Source: Xanthomonas sp. AM6 (GTDB taxonomy: Bacteria > Pseudomonadota > Gammaproteobacteria > Xanthomonadales > Xanthomonadaceae). Taken from it: 64,000 nucleotides of DNA. Position 1 is the stretch's first letter, and every line of letters begins with the position of its first letter. Below the pieces are notes generated by a model. It worked only from the letters and a program-made list of their open reading frames with translations, was not told the origin of the DNA and searched no databases. This document shows positions 1-7,896 of this stretch, in pieces. Where the stretch lies: contig NZ_CP106869.1 in assembly GCF_025665335.1 (NCBI RefSeq), forward strand, positions 770,501 through 834,500. Direction: 5' to 3'. The position numbers and the translations under genes were made by a program.

Positions 1-382
1 CAGCCGCTTCCCGGAACTGGCCGAACAGCGCGCCTCGGTCGGCAAGTTCTATTTCCGCCCGCCCGGCGGCGAGAGCTGGTGCGACGTGATCCTGCGCCTG
101 CGCAGCGTGGTCGAGGAACTGCGCCGCGACCACGCCGGCGAGCGCGTGCTGATCGTGGCCCACCAGGTCATCGTCAACTGCATGCGCTACCTGCTCGAAC
201 GCCTGGACGAGAAGGCGATCCTGGACATCGACCGCGGCGGCGACGTGCCCAACTGCAGCGTCACCGAATACGCCATCGGCGACGCCGACGGCACGCCGCG
301 CTTCGACCTGGTCCAGGCCAACGCGGTGCCGTTCGAGGTGCCGGTGACCACCGCGGCCGACCAGCCGGGCGGGCCGCGATGA
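1..382 (+). CDS. Histidine phosphatase family protein (3' part only)
   Basis: Only the C-terminal part is present; the reading frame is open from base 2 and the start lies left of the window. The visible protein has a phosphoglycerate-mutase-type fold signature: a GGESW segment followed by a VLIVAHQVIVN segment, whose His matches the second catalytic His of the histidine phosphatase superfamily. The N-terminal RHG motif with the phosphorylated His is outside the window, so the substrate cannot be judged; a fructose-2,6-bisphosphatase or a general sugar phosphatase are both possible. Its TGA overlaps the ATG of the next gene (ATGA), so the two are probably co-transcribed. Confidence 0.75.
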   Translation, partial: SRFPELAEQRASVGKFYFRPPGGESWCDVILRLRSVVEELRRDHAGERVLIVAHQVIVNCMRYLLERLDEKAILDIDRGGDVPNCSVTEYAIGDADGTPRFDLVQANAVPFEVPVTTAADQPGGPR

Positions 383-1245
383 CCCGGGCGCGCGCGATCG
401 CGGTGACGGCGACGCTGCTGCGGCGCTGGCCGTTGCCGAGCGCCGCCGGCGTCACCGGCAAGGAACAGCGCGGGCGCGTGCTGGTGATCGGCGGCAGCAG
501 CGAGATCCCCGGCGCGGCGTTGCTGGCGGCGGAGGCGGCCCTGCGCGCCGGCGCCGGCAAGCTGCAGGTCGCCACCGCGCGTCCGGTGGCCACGGCGATG
601 GCGATCGCCTTGCCCGAGGCGCGGGTGGTGGGGCTGCCGGTGGCCGCCGATGGCGAACTGCGCCTCGGCGGCAAGGCGTTGGAGGACGATGCCGCGCGCG
701 CCGATGCGCTGCTGATCGGTCCCGGCATGCGCGGCCGGCCGGCGCTGCGCAGACAGATCGCGCAGCTGCTGGCGGCCGCCCGCTGCGGCGTGGTGCTGGA
801 TGCCGGTGCGCTGGTGGACACGCGCGGCATGGCCGATCCGGGGCGGATCGTGCTGACCCCGCACCATGGCGAGATGGCCGCGTTGAGCGGCGTGCCGATC
901 GAACGCATCGCCGCCGATCCGGCGGCGATGGCGCTGCGCCACGCGCGCCACAGCGGCGCGGTGGTGGTGCTGAAGTCGGCGACCACGGTGATCGCCGCGC
1001 CCGACGGCACGCACTGGGTGCACCGCGGCGGCAGCGTGTCCCTGGGCACCTCCGGCTCCGGCGACGTGCTCGCCGGCATCATTTGCGGCCTGCTGGCGCG
1101 CGGCGCCGGCAGCGCGCAGGCGGCGGTCTGGGGCGTGCACCTGCACGCGCGCGCCGGCGCCCTGCTGGCCCGCCAGCTCGGCCCGCTCGGCCCCCTGGCC
1201 CGCGAGATCGCGGCCCACCTCCCAGGCCTGCTCGCCACCCGCTGA
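379..1245 (+). CDS. nnrD: ADP-dependent NAD(P)H-hydrate dehydratase
   Basis: A 288-residue ribokinase-like carbohydrate kinase domain (YjeF C-terminal family) that dehydrates damaged NAD(P)HX back to NAD(P)H using ADP in the cytoplasm. Visible family motifs are the GPGMRG loop near residue 113, LTPHHGEMAAL near residue 161 and the nucleotide-binding GTSGSGDVLAGI near residue 222. The epimerase (YjeF N-terminal) domain that is fused in many bacteria is absent, so this is the stand-alone dehydratase form. The ATG was chosen because it overlaps the stop of the upstream phosphatase gene. It ends facing a convergent dehydrogenase gene. Confidence 0.85.
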   Translation: MTRARAIAVTATLLRRWPLPSAAGVTGKEQRGRVLVIGGSSEIPGAALLAAEAALRAGAGKLQVATARPVATAMAIALPEARVVGLPVAADGELRLGGKALEDDAARADALLIGPGMRGRPALRRQIAQLLAAARCGVVLDAGALVDTRGMADPGRIVLTPHHGEMAALSGVPIERIAADPAAMALRHARHSGAVVVLKSATTVIAAPDGTHWVHRGGSVSLGTSGSGDVLAGIICGLLARGAGSAQAAVWGVHLHARAGALLARQLGPLGPLAREIAAHLPGLLATR

Positions 1246-1272
1246 TCCAGGCCCAGCGTCCAAAACGGCAAC

Positions 1273-1298
1273 GGCGGCGCCAAAACCGCAGCGCCGCC
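1273..1298. terminator. GC-rich hairpin between convergent genes
   Basis: GGCGGCGC pairs perfectly with GCGCCGCC across a 10-nt loop, 27 nt after the nnrD stop. There is no T-tract on either side, so it is at best a weak or bidirectional terminator or an mRNA 3' stabiliser. Confidence 0.3.
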
Positions 1299-1329
1299 AT
1301 CGTCTATCGCTAATCCAGGATCCGGGCTT

Positions 1330-1360
1330 CCAATCCCGAATCCCCAATCCCAACTCCCGG
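1330..1360. repeat. GGGATT-type short extragenic tract
   Basis: A run of CAATCCC, GAATCCC, CAATCCC, AACTCCC units. Read on the other strand it is the GGGATTGGGGATTC tract that recurs here at 44670-44692, 45872-45902 and twice between hslV and hslU. It ends 2 bp from the stop of the dehydrogenase gene. Confidence 0.6.
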
Positions 1361-1362
1361 CC

Positions 1363-2229
1363 CTACAGCGTGACCGCCCCACCGGCAATGGTGATCAGCG
1401 TCCCGGAGGTATAGCTGGACGTGTCGGAGGCGAGCAGCACATAGGTCGACGCCAGTTCCACCGGCTGCCCGGGGCGGCCGAACGGGGTCTGCGAACCGAA
1501 GTCCTTCACCGACTCCTCGTCCATGCCGGCGGGAATGAACGGGGTCCAGATCGGGCCCGGCAGCACCGCGTTGACCCGGATCTTCTTGTCGGCGAGCAAC
1601 CCGGCCAGGCCGATGGTCAGGTTGGCGACCGCGCCCTTGGTGGTGGAGTAGGGCAGGATGTTCGGGGTCGGCTTCTTCGAGTTGACCGAGGCGGTGTTGA
1701 TGATCGAACCGCCCTCGGGCATGTGCGGCACCGCCAGCTGCACCAGGTGGAACGGCGCGTGCACGTTGGTGGCGAAGGTCCTCTCCCACTCGTCGAGGGT
1801 GATCTCCTCGAAGCTGTGGAAGTAGCGCTGGTAGGCGGCGTTGTTGACCAGCACGTCGAGCCCGCCGAAACGTTCGACCACGGTCTGGACCAGCGCCTGC
1901 GCCTGCGCGCGGTCGCTGATGTCGCAAGGGTGCAGCAGCACGCGCACGCCGGCGGCCTCGACCAGCTTGCCGATGCGCTCGGCGTCGTCCTGCTCGCTGG
2001 GCAGGTAGGCGATGGCCACGTCGGCGCCTTCGCGCGCGTAGGCAATCGCCACCGCGGCACCGATGCCGCTGTCGCCGCCGGTGATCAGCGTGCGCTTGCC
2101 CTGCAGCAGGCCGTGGCCGACGTAGCTGTCCTCGCCATGGTCCGGTTTCGGGTCCATCTTGTCGGTCAGGCCCGGGAACGACTGCTGCTGCGGCTTGAAC
2201 GGCGGATACGGATAGTTCGGAATCGGCAT
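1363..2229 (-). CDS. SDR family oxidoreductase (YghA / general stress protein 39-like)
   Basis: A 288-residue short-chain dehydrogenase. The Rossmann glycine motif GGDSGIG lies near residue 52, the NNAA motif follows near residue 129, the catalytic Ser is in NTASVNS and the Tyr/Lys pair in YSTTKGA. The long N-terminal arm (MPIPNYPYPPFKPQQQ) is characteristic of the subfamily that includes E. coli YghA and Bacillus Ydad/GSP39 proteins, which are NADP-dependent and of uncertain substrate. The start is the ATG before PIPNYPYP; the frame is open further upstream but family homology begins here. Convergent with nnrD. Confidence 0.85.
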   Translation of the reverse strand: MPIPNYPYPPFKPQQQSFPGLTDKMDPKPDHGEDSYVGHGLLQGKRTLITGGDSGIGAAVAIAYAREGADVAIAYLPSEQDDAERIGKLVEAAGVRVLLHPCDISDRAQAQALVQTVVERFGGLDVLVNNAAYQRYFHSFEEITLDEWERTFATNVHAPFHLVQLAVPHMPEGGSIINTASVNSKKPTPNILPYSTTKGAVANLTIGLAGLLADKKIRVNAVLPGPIWTPFIPAGMDEESVKDFGSQTPFGRPGQPVELASTYVLLASDTSSYTSGTLITIAGGAVTL

Positions 2230-2357
2230 GGCGATGGTTCCTGCGTCGGGGGAACACGCAGCCTGCCGTCGCACAGGTAAAGGATCGGCCAAGGCCATGT
2301 CGTCGCCGCGTGTGCGGCCGCGCCGGACCCGTTGCGGCGCGGGCGTCTGCGCCGGGT

Positions 2358-3959
2358 TTACAGCGGCAGCGATACGCTGAACGCGCTGCCGCGATTCAGG
2401 CCGTCGCTGCCGGCCAGCACCGTGCCGCCGTGCGCGTTCACGATCTCGCGCACCACGGTCAGTCCGATCCCCATGCCGGCGCTGTTGAAGCCGACCGCGT
2501 GCGCGTCCTGCACGAACGGCTCGAACACCAGCGGCAGGGCCTGTGCGGAGATGCCGATGCCGGTGTCGGAGACGACCAGCAGCGCCTGGCCCGCGCGCTG
2601 CTGCAGGTCCAACGCCACGCGGCCGTGCTCGGGCGTGTATTTGGATGCGTTGTCGAGCAGATTGCGCACCACCTGCGACAGCCGCACGCGATCGCCCTGC
2701 ATCTGCAGCGCGTGGCCGGGCAGCTGCACCGCCAGCGACTGCATGCGTGCGCCGATCGCCGGGCGGCAGGCGGCGACCGCTTCCTCCACCGCCTCGCACA
2801 GGTCCATCGGCCGCATGACCAGGCGCAGCTTGCCGGTGCGCACCCGCGACAGGTCCAGCAGGTCGCCGACCAGGCGGGTCATGTGCACGACCTCGTGTTC
2901 GATGATCCGTTGCATGCGCAGCAGGTCGTCCGGCGGCAGGGTGGCGAGCATCGACCCGGCCAGGCGGATCGGGGTCAGCGGATTGCGCAGTTCGTGCGCC
3001 ACGAAGGCCAGGAATTCGCTCTGCCGCTGGTAGGCCCGCTCGGCGCTCGCCTGCAGCTCCTGCGCGCTCAACGCGGCCAGCACCAGGTGCTCGTTGGCCT
3101 GGCGCAGCTGCGCATGCTGGTCGCCACCGGGCGCGGTCTCCGTCGCCCCCGCATTCAGCGCCTGCGCCTTGGCGGTCAACGCGTTGCGGTGCGCGTGCAG
3201 TTCGCCGACGCGGCGCGGGTCGTAGAACTCGAAGCACGTGGTCGACAGGCGCTTGGCGCAATACATCGCATCGTCGGCATGGGACAGCAGGGCCTCGGCA
3301 TTGTCGGCATCGTCCGGATACAGGCTGATGCCGATGCTCACGCCCAGCCGCAGCGCGTCCTCGCCGGCGACCGCGGGCCGTTCGAAGGCCCCGATCAGCG
3401 CGGTCGCCGTCGCCGCGGCATAGGCATTGGCGCTGAGCCCGGTCAGCACCACCACGAACTCGTCGCCGCCGTAGCGCGCCACGGTGGCATGCGCATCGAC
3501 GATGTCGCTGATGCGCTCGGCGGCCACGCGCAGGAACATGTCGCCGGTGGCGTGCCCGAGCAGGTCGTTGACCTGCTTGAATTCGTTCAGATCCAGGAAC
3601 AGCACGGCAATGCGGCTGCGCTGCGCATGCGCCGCGGTGATGGCCAGATTGAGCCGCTCGAACAGCAGTTCGCGGTTGGGCAGCCCGGTCAGCGCGTCGC
3701 GCTTGGCATGGCGCGTGGCGTCCGCCAGCGCCAGTTCGTAGGTCGCCACCTGCGCCTGGGCGCGCAGCGTGGACAACACCAGTTGCTCGTTGGCCGCCTG
3801 CAGGTCGCTGGCGACGCCGCGCGGAACCTGCTCCTTCAGTGCGTTCAGGTCCGCCTGCAGCCGGTCCAGCTCTAGCCGCGCGACCAGCGACTGGCGGCGC
3901 AGGTGCGACAGTTCGAGGCGGGCCACGTCGACGGCGGGCTGCTCGGAAGGCGGCTGCAT
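2358..3959 (-). CDS. GGDEF domain / sensor histidine kinase fusion
   Basis: A 533-residue soluble protein with no membrane segment. Residues 15-85 form a charged probable coiled coil. Residues 86-245 are a diguanylate cyclase domain with DALTGLPN and an intact RYGGDEF signature (164-168) but no RxxD inhibitory site five residues upstream. Residues 280-315 are a second helical linker. A HisKA domain follows with AHELRNPL (His322), an N-box NLLDNASKY (433-441), DTGIGI and GMGIGL ATP-binding motifs. This puts c-di-GMP synthesis and phosphotransfer in one chain. It starts 4 nt after the stop of the KaiC-like gene, so they form one operon and it probably receives input from that ATPase. No receiver protein is encoded next to it. 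Confidence 0.85.
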   Translation of the reverse strand: MQPPSEQPAVDVARLELSHLRRQSLVARLELDRLQADLNALKEQVPRGVASDLQAANEQLVLSTLRAQAQVATYELALADATRHAKRDALTGLPNRELLFERLNLAITAAHAQRSRIAVLFLDLNEFKQVNDLLGHATGDMFLRVAAERISDIVDAHATVARYGGDEFVVVLTGLSANAYAAATATALIGAFERPAVAGEDALRLGVSIGISLYPDDADNAEALLSHADDAMYCAKRLSTTCFEFYDPRRVGELHAHRNALTAKAQALNAGATETAPGGDQHAQLRQANEHLVLAALSAQELQASAERAYQRQSEFLAFVAHELRNPLTPIRLAGSMLATLPPDDLLRMQRIIEHEVVHMTRLVGDLLDLSRVRTGKLRLVMRPMDLCEAVEEAVAACRPAIGARMQSLAVQLPGHALQMQGDRVRLSQVVRNLLDNASKYTPEHGRVALDLQQRAGQALLVVSDTGIGISAQALPLVFEPFVQDAHAVGFNSAGMGIGLTVVREIVNAHGGTVLAGSDGLNRGSAFSVSLPL

Positions 3960-3963
3960 GCGC

Positions 3964-5433
3964 TCAACCCGTGTCGAGCGCGCCGCGCGCGCCGTGCTTG
4001 CGCGTCGGCCGGCCGCCGAGCAGGCCTTCCTGGTCCGGCAGCGCCGCGCCGATGCGGATGCCGCTGTCGTCGATGTGGAATTCCCGCAAGGCGTCCGAGT
4101 GCGCGCTGGCGCGGACCTTGACCACCGCCATGACCCGGCGCAGCCGGCTTTCGACCTCGATGTAGCGCTGCACGATGATCGCATCGGTCATGAAGGCGGT
4201 GCCGTAGGGGCTGAAGCGCAGGTCGGTGTAGCGGTCTTCCAGTTCGGAGGTCATCAGCACGGTGGCCCCGGTCGCGGCCAACGCCACCACCATCCGCGAC
4301 AGCGATTCGCGGAAGTCCTCGCGGAAGGTCGGCGCCAGCGCCAGCTCGAACGCCGACAGCGAATCGATCACCACGCGGGTGGCGCCGAGCCGCTCGATCT
4401 CCGAGACCAGCGCCAGCAGGATCTCGTCGATCGACAGGTCCGGCGCGCGGCTGTCGACGACGCCGACCTGGCCGCTGGCGATCAGCGCCGCCAGCGTGGG
4501 AGCGCGCACGCGCTGCGGCTGCTGCTCGAAGGCGACCAGCACGCCGGTGTCGCCCTGGCGTGCGCCCTCGGCCAGGAACGCGGTGGCGAGCAGGCTCTTG
4601 CCGGAACCGGACGGACCGGCGACCAGCAGCGAATAGCCTTGCGGCAGGCCGCCGCCGAGCATCGTGTCCAGTTCCGGCACGCCCATCGGCAGGCGCGTGC
4701 CGGTCAGCCGCGCCGGTGCGTTCGGCGCCAGCGCCGGCATCGGCGCGAACACGCGCACCCCGGAGCGGTCGATGCGGAACGTGTGCAGTCCCGGCAGCGA
4801 CGGCTTGCCGCGCATCTTCATGATCTCCATCTTGCGCACCATCGAGTTGCGCTGCACGCTCTGGCGCAACCAGATCAGCCCGTCGGCCACGGTGAACACC
4901 GGGTTGGGATCGGATTCCACGAAGTATTCGCCGATCAGGAACGTGGTCGCCTGCCAGCTGGTCATCAGCATGCCCAGCTGCTGGATGAAGCGCTGCAGGT
5001 TGTTGTGCAGGTTGCCGTCGGCGGTGCTGGCCAGCGCCACCGAGCGGAACGAATCGACGAACACCAGCGCCGGGCGATGCGTCTCCACCTCGGCGACGAT
5101 GCGCGCCAGCACCCGGTCCAGGTCGCCGGCCAGGGTTTCCTCGGAGAGGTTGACGAAGTGGATCGTGGCGTTGATCGCGGCGGCATCGAAGAAGTCGAAC
5201 TGCTGTTGGTAGCGCAGCATCTTCAGCGGCGGCTCGCCGAGCACGGTGAAGTACAGCGCCGGGCGTTCGGGCGAGGCCAGCGCGAACATCATCTGGTGCG
5301 CCAGCGTGGTCTTGCCGCAGCCGGGCGGCCCGGCGATCAGGTTGAACGAGAATTCCGGCAACCCTCCGCCCAGCACCTGGTCGAGTCCGGGCACGCCGGT
5401 CGCCAGGGCGCGGAGGATGACTTTACTGCTCAT
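3964..5433 (-). CDS. KaiC-like double-domain RecA-superfamily ATPase
   Basis: A 489-residue protein with two tandem KaiC domains. Walker A motifs are GPPGCGKT (35-42) and GPSGSGKS (273-280), with hydrophobic Walker B strands ending in VFVDS (near 127) and, in the second domain, VVIDS. The catalytic glutamate pair of cyanobacterial KaiC is degraded: VLGE in the first domain and FEQ (302-304) in the second. The C-terminal region aligns with KaiC around MTDAIIVQRY, but the S431/T432 phosphosites correspond to Ala413 and Phe414, so it is unlikely to run a KaiC phosphorylation cycle. No kaiA or kaiB is nearby. The ATG overlaps the TGA of the upstream gene, and a GGDEF/histidine kinase follows 4 nt downstream. 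A signalling scaffold or ATPase switch is an inference. Confidence 0.85.
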   Translation of the reverse strand: MSSKVILRALATGVPGLDQVLGGGLPEFSFNLIAGPPGCGKTTLAHQMMFALASPERPALYFTVLGEPPLKMLRYQQQFDFFDAAAINATIHFVNLSEETLAGDLDRVLARIVAEVETHRPALVFVDSFRSVALASTADGNLHNNLQRFIQQLGMLMTSWQATTFLIGEYFVESDPNPVFTVADGLIWLRQSVQRNSMVRKMEIMKMRGKPSLPGLHTFRIDRSGVRVFAPMPALAPNAPARLTGTRLPMGVPELDTMLGGGLPQGYSLLVAGPSGSGKSLLATAFLAEGARQGDTGVLVAFEQQPQRVRAPTLAALIASGQVGVVDSRAPDLSIDEILLALVSEIERLGATRVVIDSLSAFELALAPTFREDFRESLSRMVVALAATGATVLMTSELEDRYTDLRFSPYGTAFMTDAIIVQRYIEVESRLRRVMAVVKVRASAHSDALREFHIDDSGIRIGAALPDQEGLLGGRPTRKHGARGALDTG

Positions 5434-5864
5434 GGGGAGATGTCCTGGGCGGGCGTGGCCGCGGAGAGGGGAGTCCAGACCGGGCGCAACAGGCGCTCGG
5501 TCAGTTCCGTGCCGATCATGCCAACCAGCAGGTCATGGAAGCTGTGCAGGAGCGCGCCGCCGCCTGCGGCCGCGGCCGGCGCGGGTTGCTCGGCCAGCAC
5601 GCGGCGCAGCACGTCGATGACGCCGCGGTCGCTGGAAATTTCGCTCGCCGCGTACGTCTCGGCCAGCCACGGAAAATGGTCCTTGCAGACGAACAGCGTG
5701 CGCCTGAGCAACGCCGCGACTCCGCGCGCGCCGAGGATCGGCGTCAGCGCATCGTCCATCTGCTGCCACACCTGCACGATCGCGGCGGCGACATCTTCGG
5801 CACTGGCGCGCGCGGCCCGTCGCTCCAGCGTTGCGACAGCGGCCGATAACGCTGGGTTGCCCAT
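5430..5864 (-). CDS. Unknown small protein, first gene of the KaiC-like operon
   Basis: A 144-residue, mostly helical, soluble protein that I do not recognise. It has an N-terminal helix rich in Ala/Arg, the segment VWQQMDDALTPILGARGVAALL, a central LFVCKDHFPWLAE and a C-terminal LLVGMIGTELTERLL. The start is the ATG before GNPALSAAV, since the frame upstream loses typical codon use. Its TGA overlaps the ATG of the KaiC-like gene. Strict coupling to a KaiC-like ATPase and a kinase suggests it is a sensory or adaptor partner, perhaps in the position KaiB holds elsewhere, but no KaiB-like sequence is visible. Confidence 0.7.
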   Translation of the reverse strand: MGNPALSAAVATLERRAARASAEDVAAAIVQVWQQMDDALTPILGARGVAALLRRTLFVCKDHFPWLAETYAASEISSDRGVIDVLRRVLAEQPAPAAAAGGGALLHSFHDLLVGMIGTELTERLLRPVWTPLSAATPAQDISP

Positions 5865-5900
5865 TGGCGCTACGTCCAGCCTAGGGAATGTATGCAGCCA

Positions 5901-5955
5901 CTGTATACCCTTCCGCACATGAGCAACGCGTTGGTGCGCGCCGGCGCGTATACAG
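5901..5955. promoter_or_regulatory. Spaced inverted repeat CTGTATAC / GTATACAG upstream of the KaiC-like operon
   Basis: CTGTATAC (5901-5908) and GTATACAG (5948-5955) are perfect inverted copies separated by 39 nt, upstream of the start at 5864. Each contains the 6-bp palindrome GTATAC. The same TGTATA half-site is the building block of the des operator 850 bp away, so a shared regulator is possible. No convincing -35/-10 pair was found between them. Confidence 0.35.
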
Positions 5956-6067
5956 AAATGCGCAGGCGCAAACCGTCGGCACGGTGCCTGGGGGCGCAAA
6001 ACGCCAGAACGCCAACGCGCGCGCTGGAACGGCTGTCGCGACGCTGCGCCGAACCCGGCGCGCGGAT

Positions 6068-6715
6068 TCAGGCCGACGCGGCGATCGTGCGCGAGCCGAG
6101 GATGATCATGCGCAGCATCGCGCTGATCTGCCGCACCAGTTCCGGGTCCTTCTCCGGCGGCAGGTCCATCGCGGTGGCGCCCATCGCGAACACCAGCCGG
6201 GTGATCGCCTTGGACACCAGCGCCGGCTCGTGCAGCGGCGCGTTGTCGATCGCTGCCAGGCGGATCAGGTCCACCCGCAGTTCTTCCTCGAAGTAGTTCA
6301 GTTCGCGATCCACCGCGCGCTTGAACGCGTCCGAGCCGACCGTGCCCTCGCGCAGCAGCACGTGCAGCAGCTTGTCGTCGGCGCGCAGCTGCTCCATGAA
6401 GGTTTCCACCGAGCTGAGGATCACGCTGCGGTTGCTGCCGGCCGCGCGCTGCCGCGCCTGGCCGATGATGGTGCGCAGCGAACTGCCGGCCAGGTCGATC
6501 AGCGCCACCGCCAGTTCGTCCATGTCGCGGAACTGGCGGTAGAAGCTGTTGGGGGCGATGCCGGCCTCGCGGGTCACTTCGCGCAGGCTCAGCGTGGACA
6601 CGCTGCGGTGCGGCCCGATCAGCTTCAATGCCGCCGCCAGCAGGTCTTCGCGCGAGATCGCGCTCTTGCGCGCGGGCAGCGCGTCCTCGGGCAGGGGCAG
6701 GGGAGTGGAGGTCAT
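6068..6715 (-). CDS. desT: TetR/FabR-type repressor of unsaturated fatty acid genes (DesT-like)
   Basis: A 215-residue TetR-family regulator. The N-terminal helix-turn-helix covers about residues 20-65 (ISREDLLAAALKLIG, then SLREVTREAGIAPNSFYRQF), matching the FabR/DesT branch. The C-terminal part is the acyl-CoA-sensing helical domain. In Pseudomonas, DesT binds unsaturated or saturated acyl-CoA and controls the divergent desC-desB operon; the same divergent arrangement is present here, with an inverted repeat in the 93-bp gap. The start is the ATG before TSTPLPLPED. The gene symbol rests on family plus context. Confidence 0.8.
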   Translation of the reverse strand: MTSTPLPLPEDALPARKSAISREDLLAAALKLIGPHRSVSTLSLREVTREAGIAPNSFYRQFRDMDELAVALIDLAGSSLRTIIGQARQRAAGSNRSVILSSVETFMEQLRADDKLLHVLLREGTVGSDAFKRAVDRELNYFEEELRVDLIRLAAIDNAPLHEPALVSKAITRLVFAMGATAMDLPPEKDPELVRQISAMLRMIILGSRTIAASA

Positions 6716-6762
6716 GGACGGGCTGAGCCAGGCAAGACAGGGATCATAGCGCCTTCGCTGAA

Positions 6763-6800
6763 TATACAAGTGTATAGACATCTGTATCTGCGCCTGTATA
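6763..6800. promoter_or_regulatory. des operator: TATACA-AG-TGTATA with phased half-sites
   Basis: A perfect inverted repeat TATACAAGTGTATA (6763-6776, 6-bp arms, 2-bp spacer) resembles FabR/DesT-type operators, which have a similar two-armed palindrome. Two further copies of its right arm, TGTATC (6783-6788) and TGTATA (6795-6800), follow at an exact 12-bp period. The site overlaps the promoter of desC and probably the -35 of desT (CTTGTA, 6770-6765 on the minus strand, paired with TATGAT at 6748-6743), so one repressor could control both directions. Confidence 0.6.
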
Positions 6801-6802
6801 GT
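6775..6802 (+). promoter_or_regulatory. Candidate desC promoter, probably leaderless
   Basis: TAGACA (6775-6780), a 16-bp spacer and TATAGT (6797-6802) lie so that transcription would begin at or next to the ATG at 6809. There is no Shine-Dalgarno sequence before that ATG (only GGGCCC), which fits a leaderless transcript. Confidence 0.45.
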
Positions 6803-6808
6803 GGGCCC

Positions 6809-7885
6809 ATGAACGCTGCCCGCCGTCCTGCCTCCCCCCGCTCCGCCACCCGCGCCCTGCGCGCCTGGGTGCAGCCGGAGGTGTTCGATTTCTGGTCCAC
6901 GCGCATCCATCCGCTGTGGACCTGGCAGCGCCCGCGCGCGCGGCTGCTGCAGCGCGAGCGCGCCAGCAGCGATGCGGTGACCCTGGTCCTCAAGGCCAAC
7001 CGCCACTGGCGCGGCCTGCGCGCCGGCCAGCATGTGCAGCTGGGCGTGGAGATCGACGGGCGCCGCCTGAGCCGCAGCTACAGCCCCACGCCGCTGCCGG
7101 GCGGGCGCCTGGCGATCACGGTCAAGGCGATCGACGGCGGCCGCGTCAGCCAGTACCTGGCCGACACGGCGCGGATCGGCGAGGTGTTCGAACTGGGCCA
7201 GGCGTTCGGCGACATGGTGCTGCCGGCCGCGCCGCACGGGCGCTGGCTGCTGCTTGCCGCCGGCAGCGGCATCACCCCGATGCGCGCGCTGCTGCGGCAG
7301 CTGGGCGACGCCGGCATGCCCGCCGACGTGGACCTGATCTACTGGGCGCGGCATCGCGCGCAGCTGTGCTTCGTCGACGAACTGCAGGCGCTGTCCGCCG
7401 CACACCCGCGGTTCCGCCTGCAGCTGGCGATCACCGGCGAAGGCGATGCGCCGGCGCCGCGCGTGGACAGCATGTCGCTGGCGCACCTGGCCGGGCTGGA
7501 GCAGGCGCAGGTGCTGGCCTGCGGCCCGGGCGGATTCGTGCAGGCCGCGCGTGCGCGGCTGGACGGCCGCGTCGCCCGCTTCCAGGCCGAGGCGTTCAGC
7601 GCGCCGCTGCTGGCCGATGCCGAACACGGCACGGTCGCGGTGACCCTGGCGCGCAGCGGCCGCGTGCTGCAGCTGCCGCGCGGGCAATCGCTGCTCACCG
7701 CGCTGGAAGCCGAAGGCCTGCGCCCGAAGCACGGCTGCCGCATGGGCATCTGCAACAGCTGCGCCTGCGGCAAGCAGTCCGGGGCCACCCGCGACCTGCT
7801 CACCGGCGCGCACGCCACCGAACCGGGGTCGATGCTGAAGCTGTGCATCAACAGCGCCAGCAGCGACCTGATCCTGGACCTCTGA
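6809..7885 (+). CDS. desC: Ferredoxin reductase partner of acyl desaturase (DesC-like)
   Basis: A 358-residue oxidoreductase that feeds electrons from NAD(P)H to the desaturase. A short N-terminal region leads into an FAD-binding ferredoxin-reductase domain (LSRSYSPTP near residue 90), then an NAD(P)-binding domain with AAGSGITPMRALLRQL, and a C-terminal plant-type [2Fe-2S] domain with HGCRMGICNSCACGK and a fourth Cys in KLCIN. This reductase-ferredoxin fusion with a desaturase directly downstream matches Pseudomonas DesC/DesB. An AAGGA Shine-Dalgarno for desB sits in the 11-nt gap. Confidence 0.85.
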   Translation: MNAARRPASPRSATRALRAWVQPEVFDFWSTRIHPLWTWQRPRARLLQRERASSDAVTLVLKANRHWRGLRAGQHVQLGVEIDGRRLSRSYSPTPLPGGRLAITVKAIDGGRVSQYLADTARIGEVFELGQAFGDMVLPAAPHGRWLLLAAGSGITPMRALLRQLGDAGMPADVDLIYWARHRAQLCFVDELQALSAAHPRFRLQLAITGEGDAPAPRVDSMSLAHLAGLEQAQVLACGPGGFVQAARARLDGRVARFQAEAFSAPLLADAEHGTVAVTLARSGRVLQLPRGQSLLTALEAEGLRPKHGCRMGICNSCACGKQSGATRDLLTGAHATEPGSMLKLCINSASSDLILDL

Positions 7886-7896
7886 AGGACTTCCCC

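Noticed and set aside
3964-5864. A functional circadian clock operon
   Set aside because: No kaiA or kaiB is present, and the KaiC-like protein lacks the S431/T432 phosphosites.
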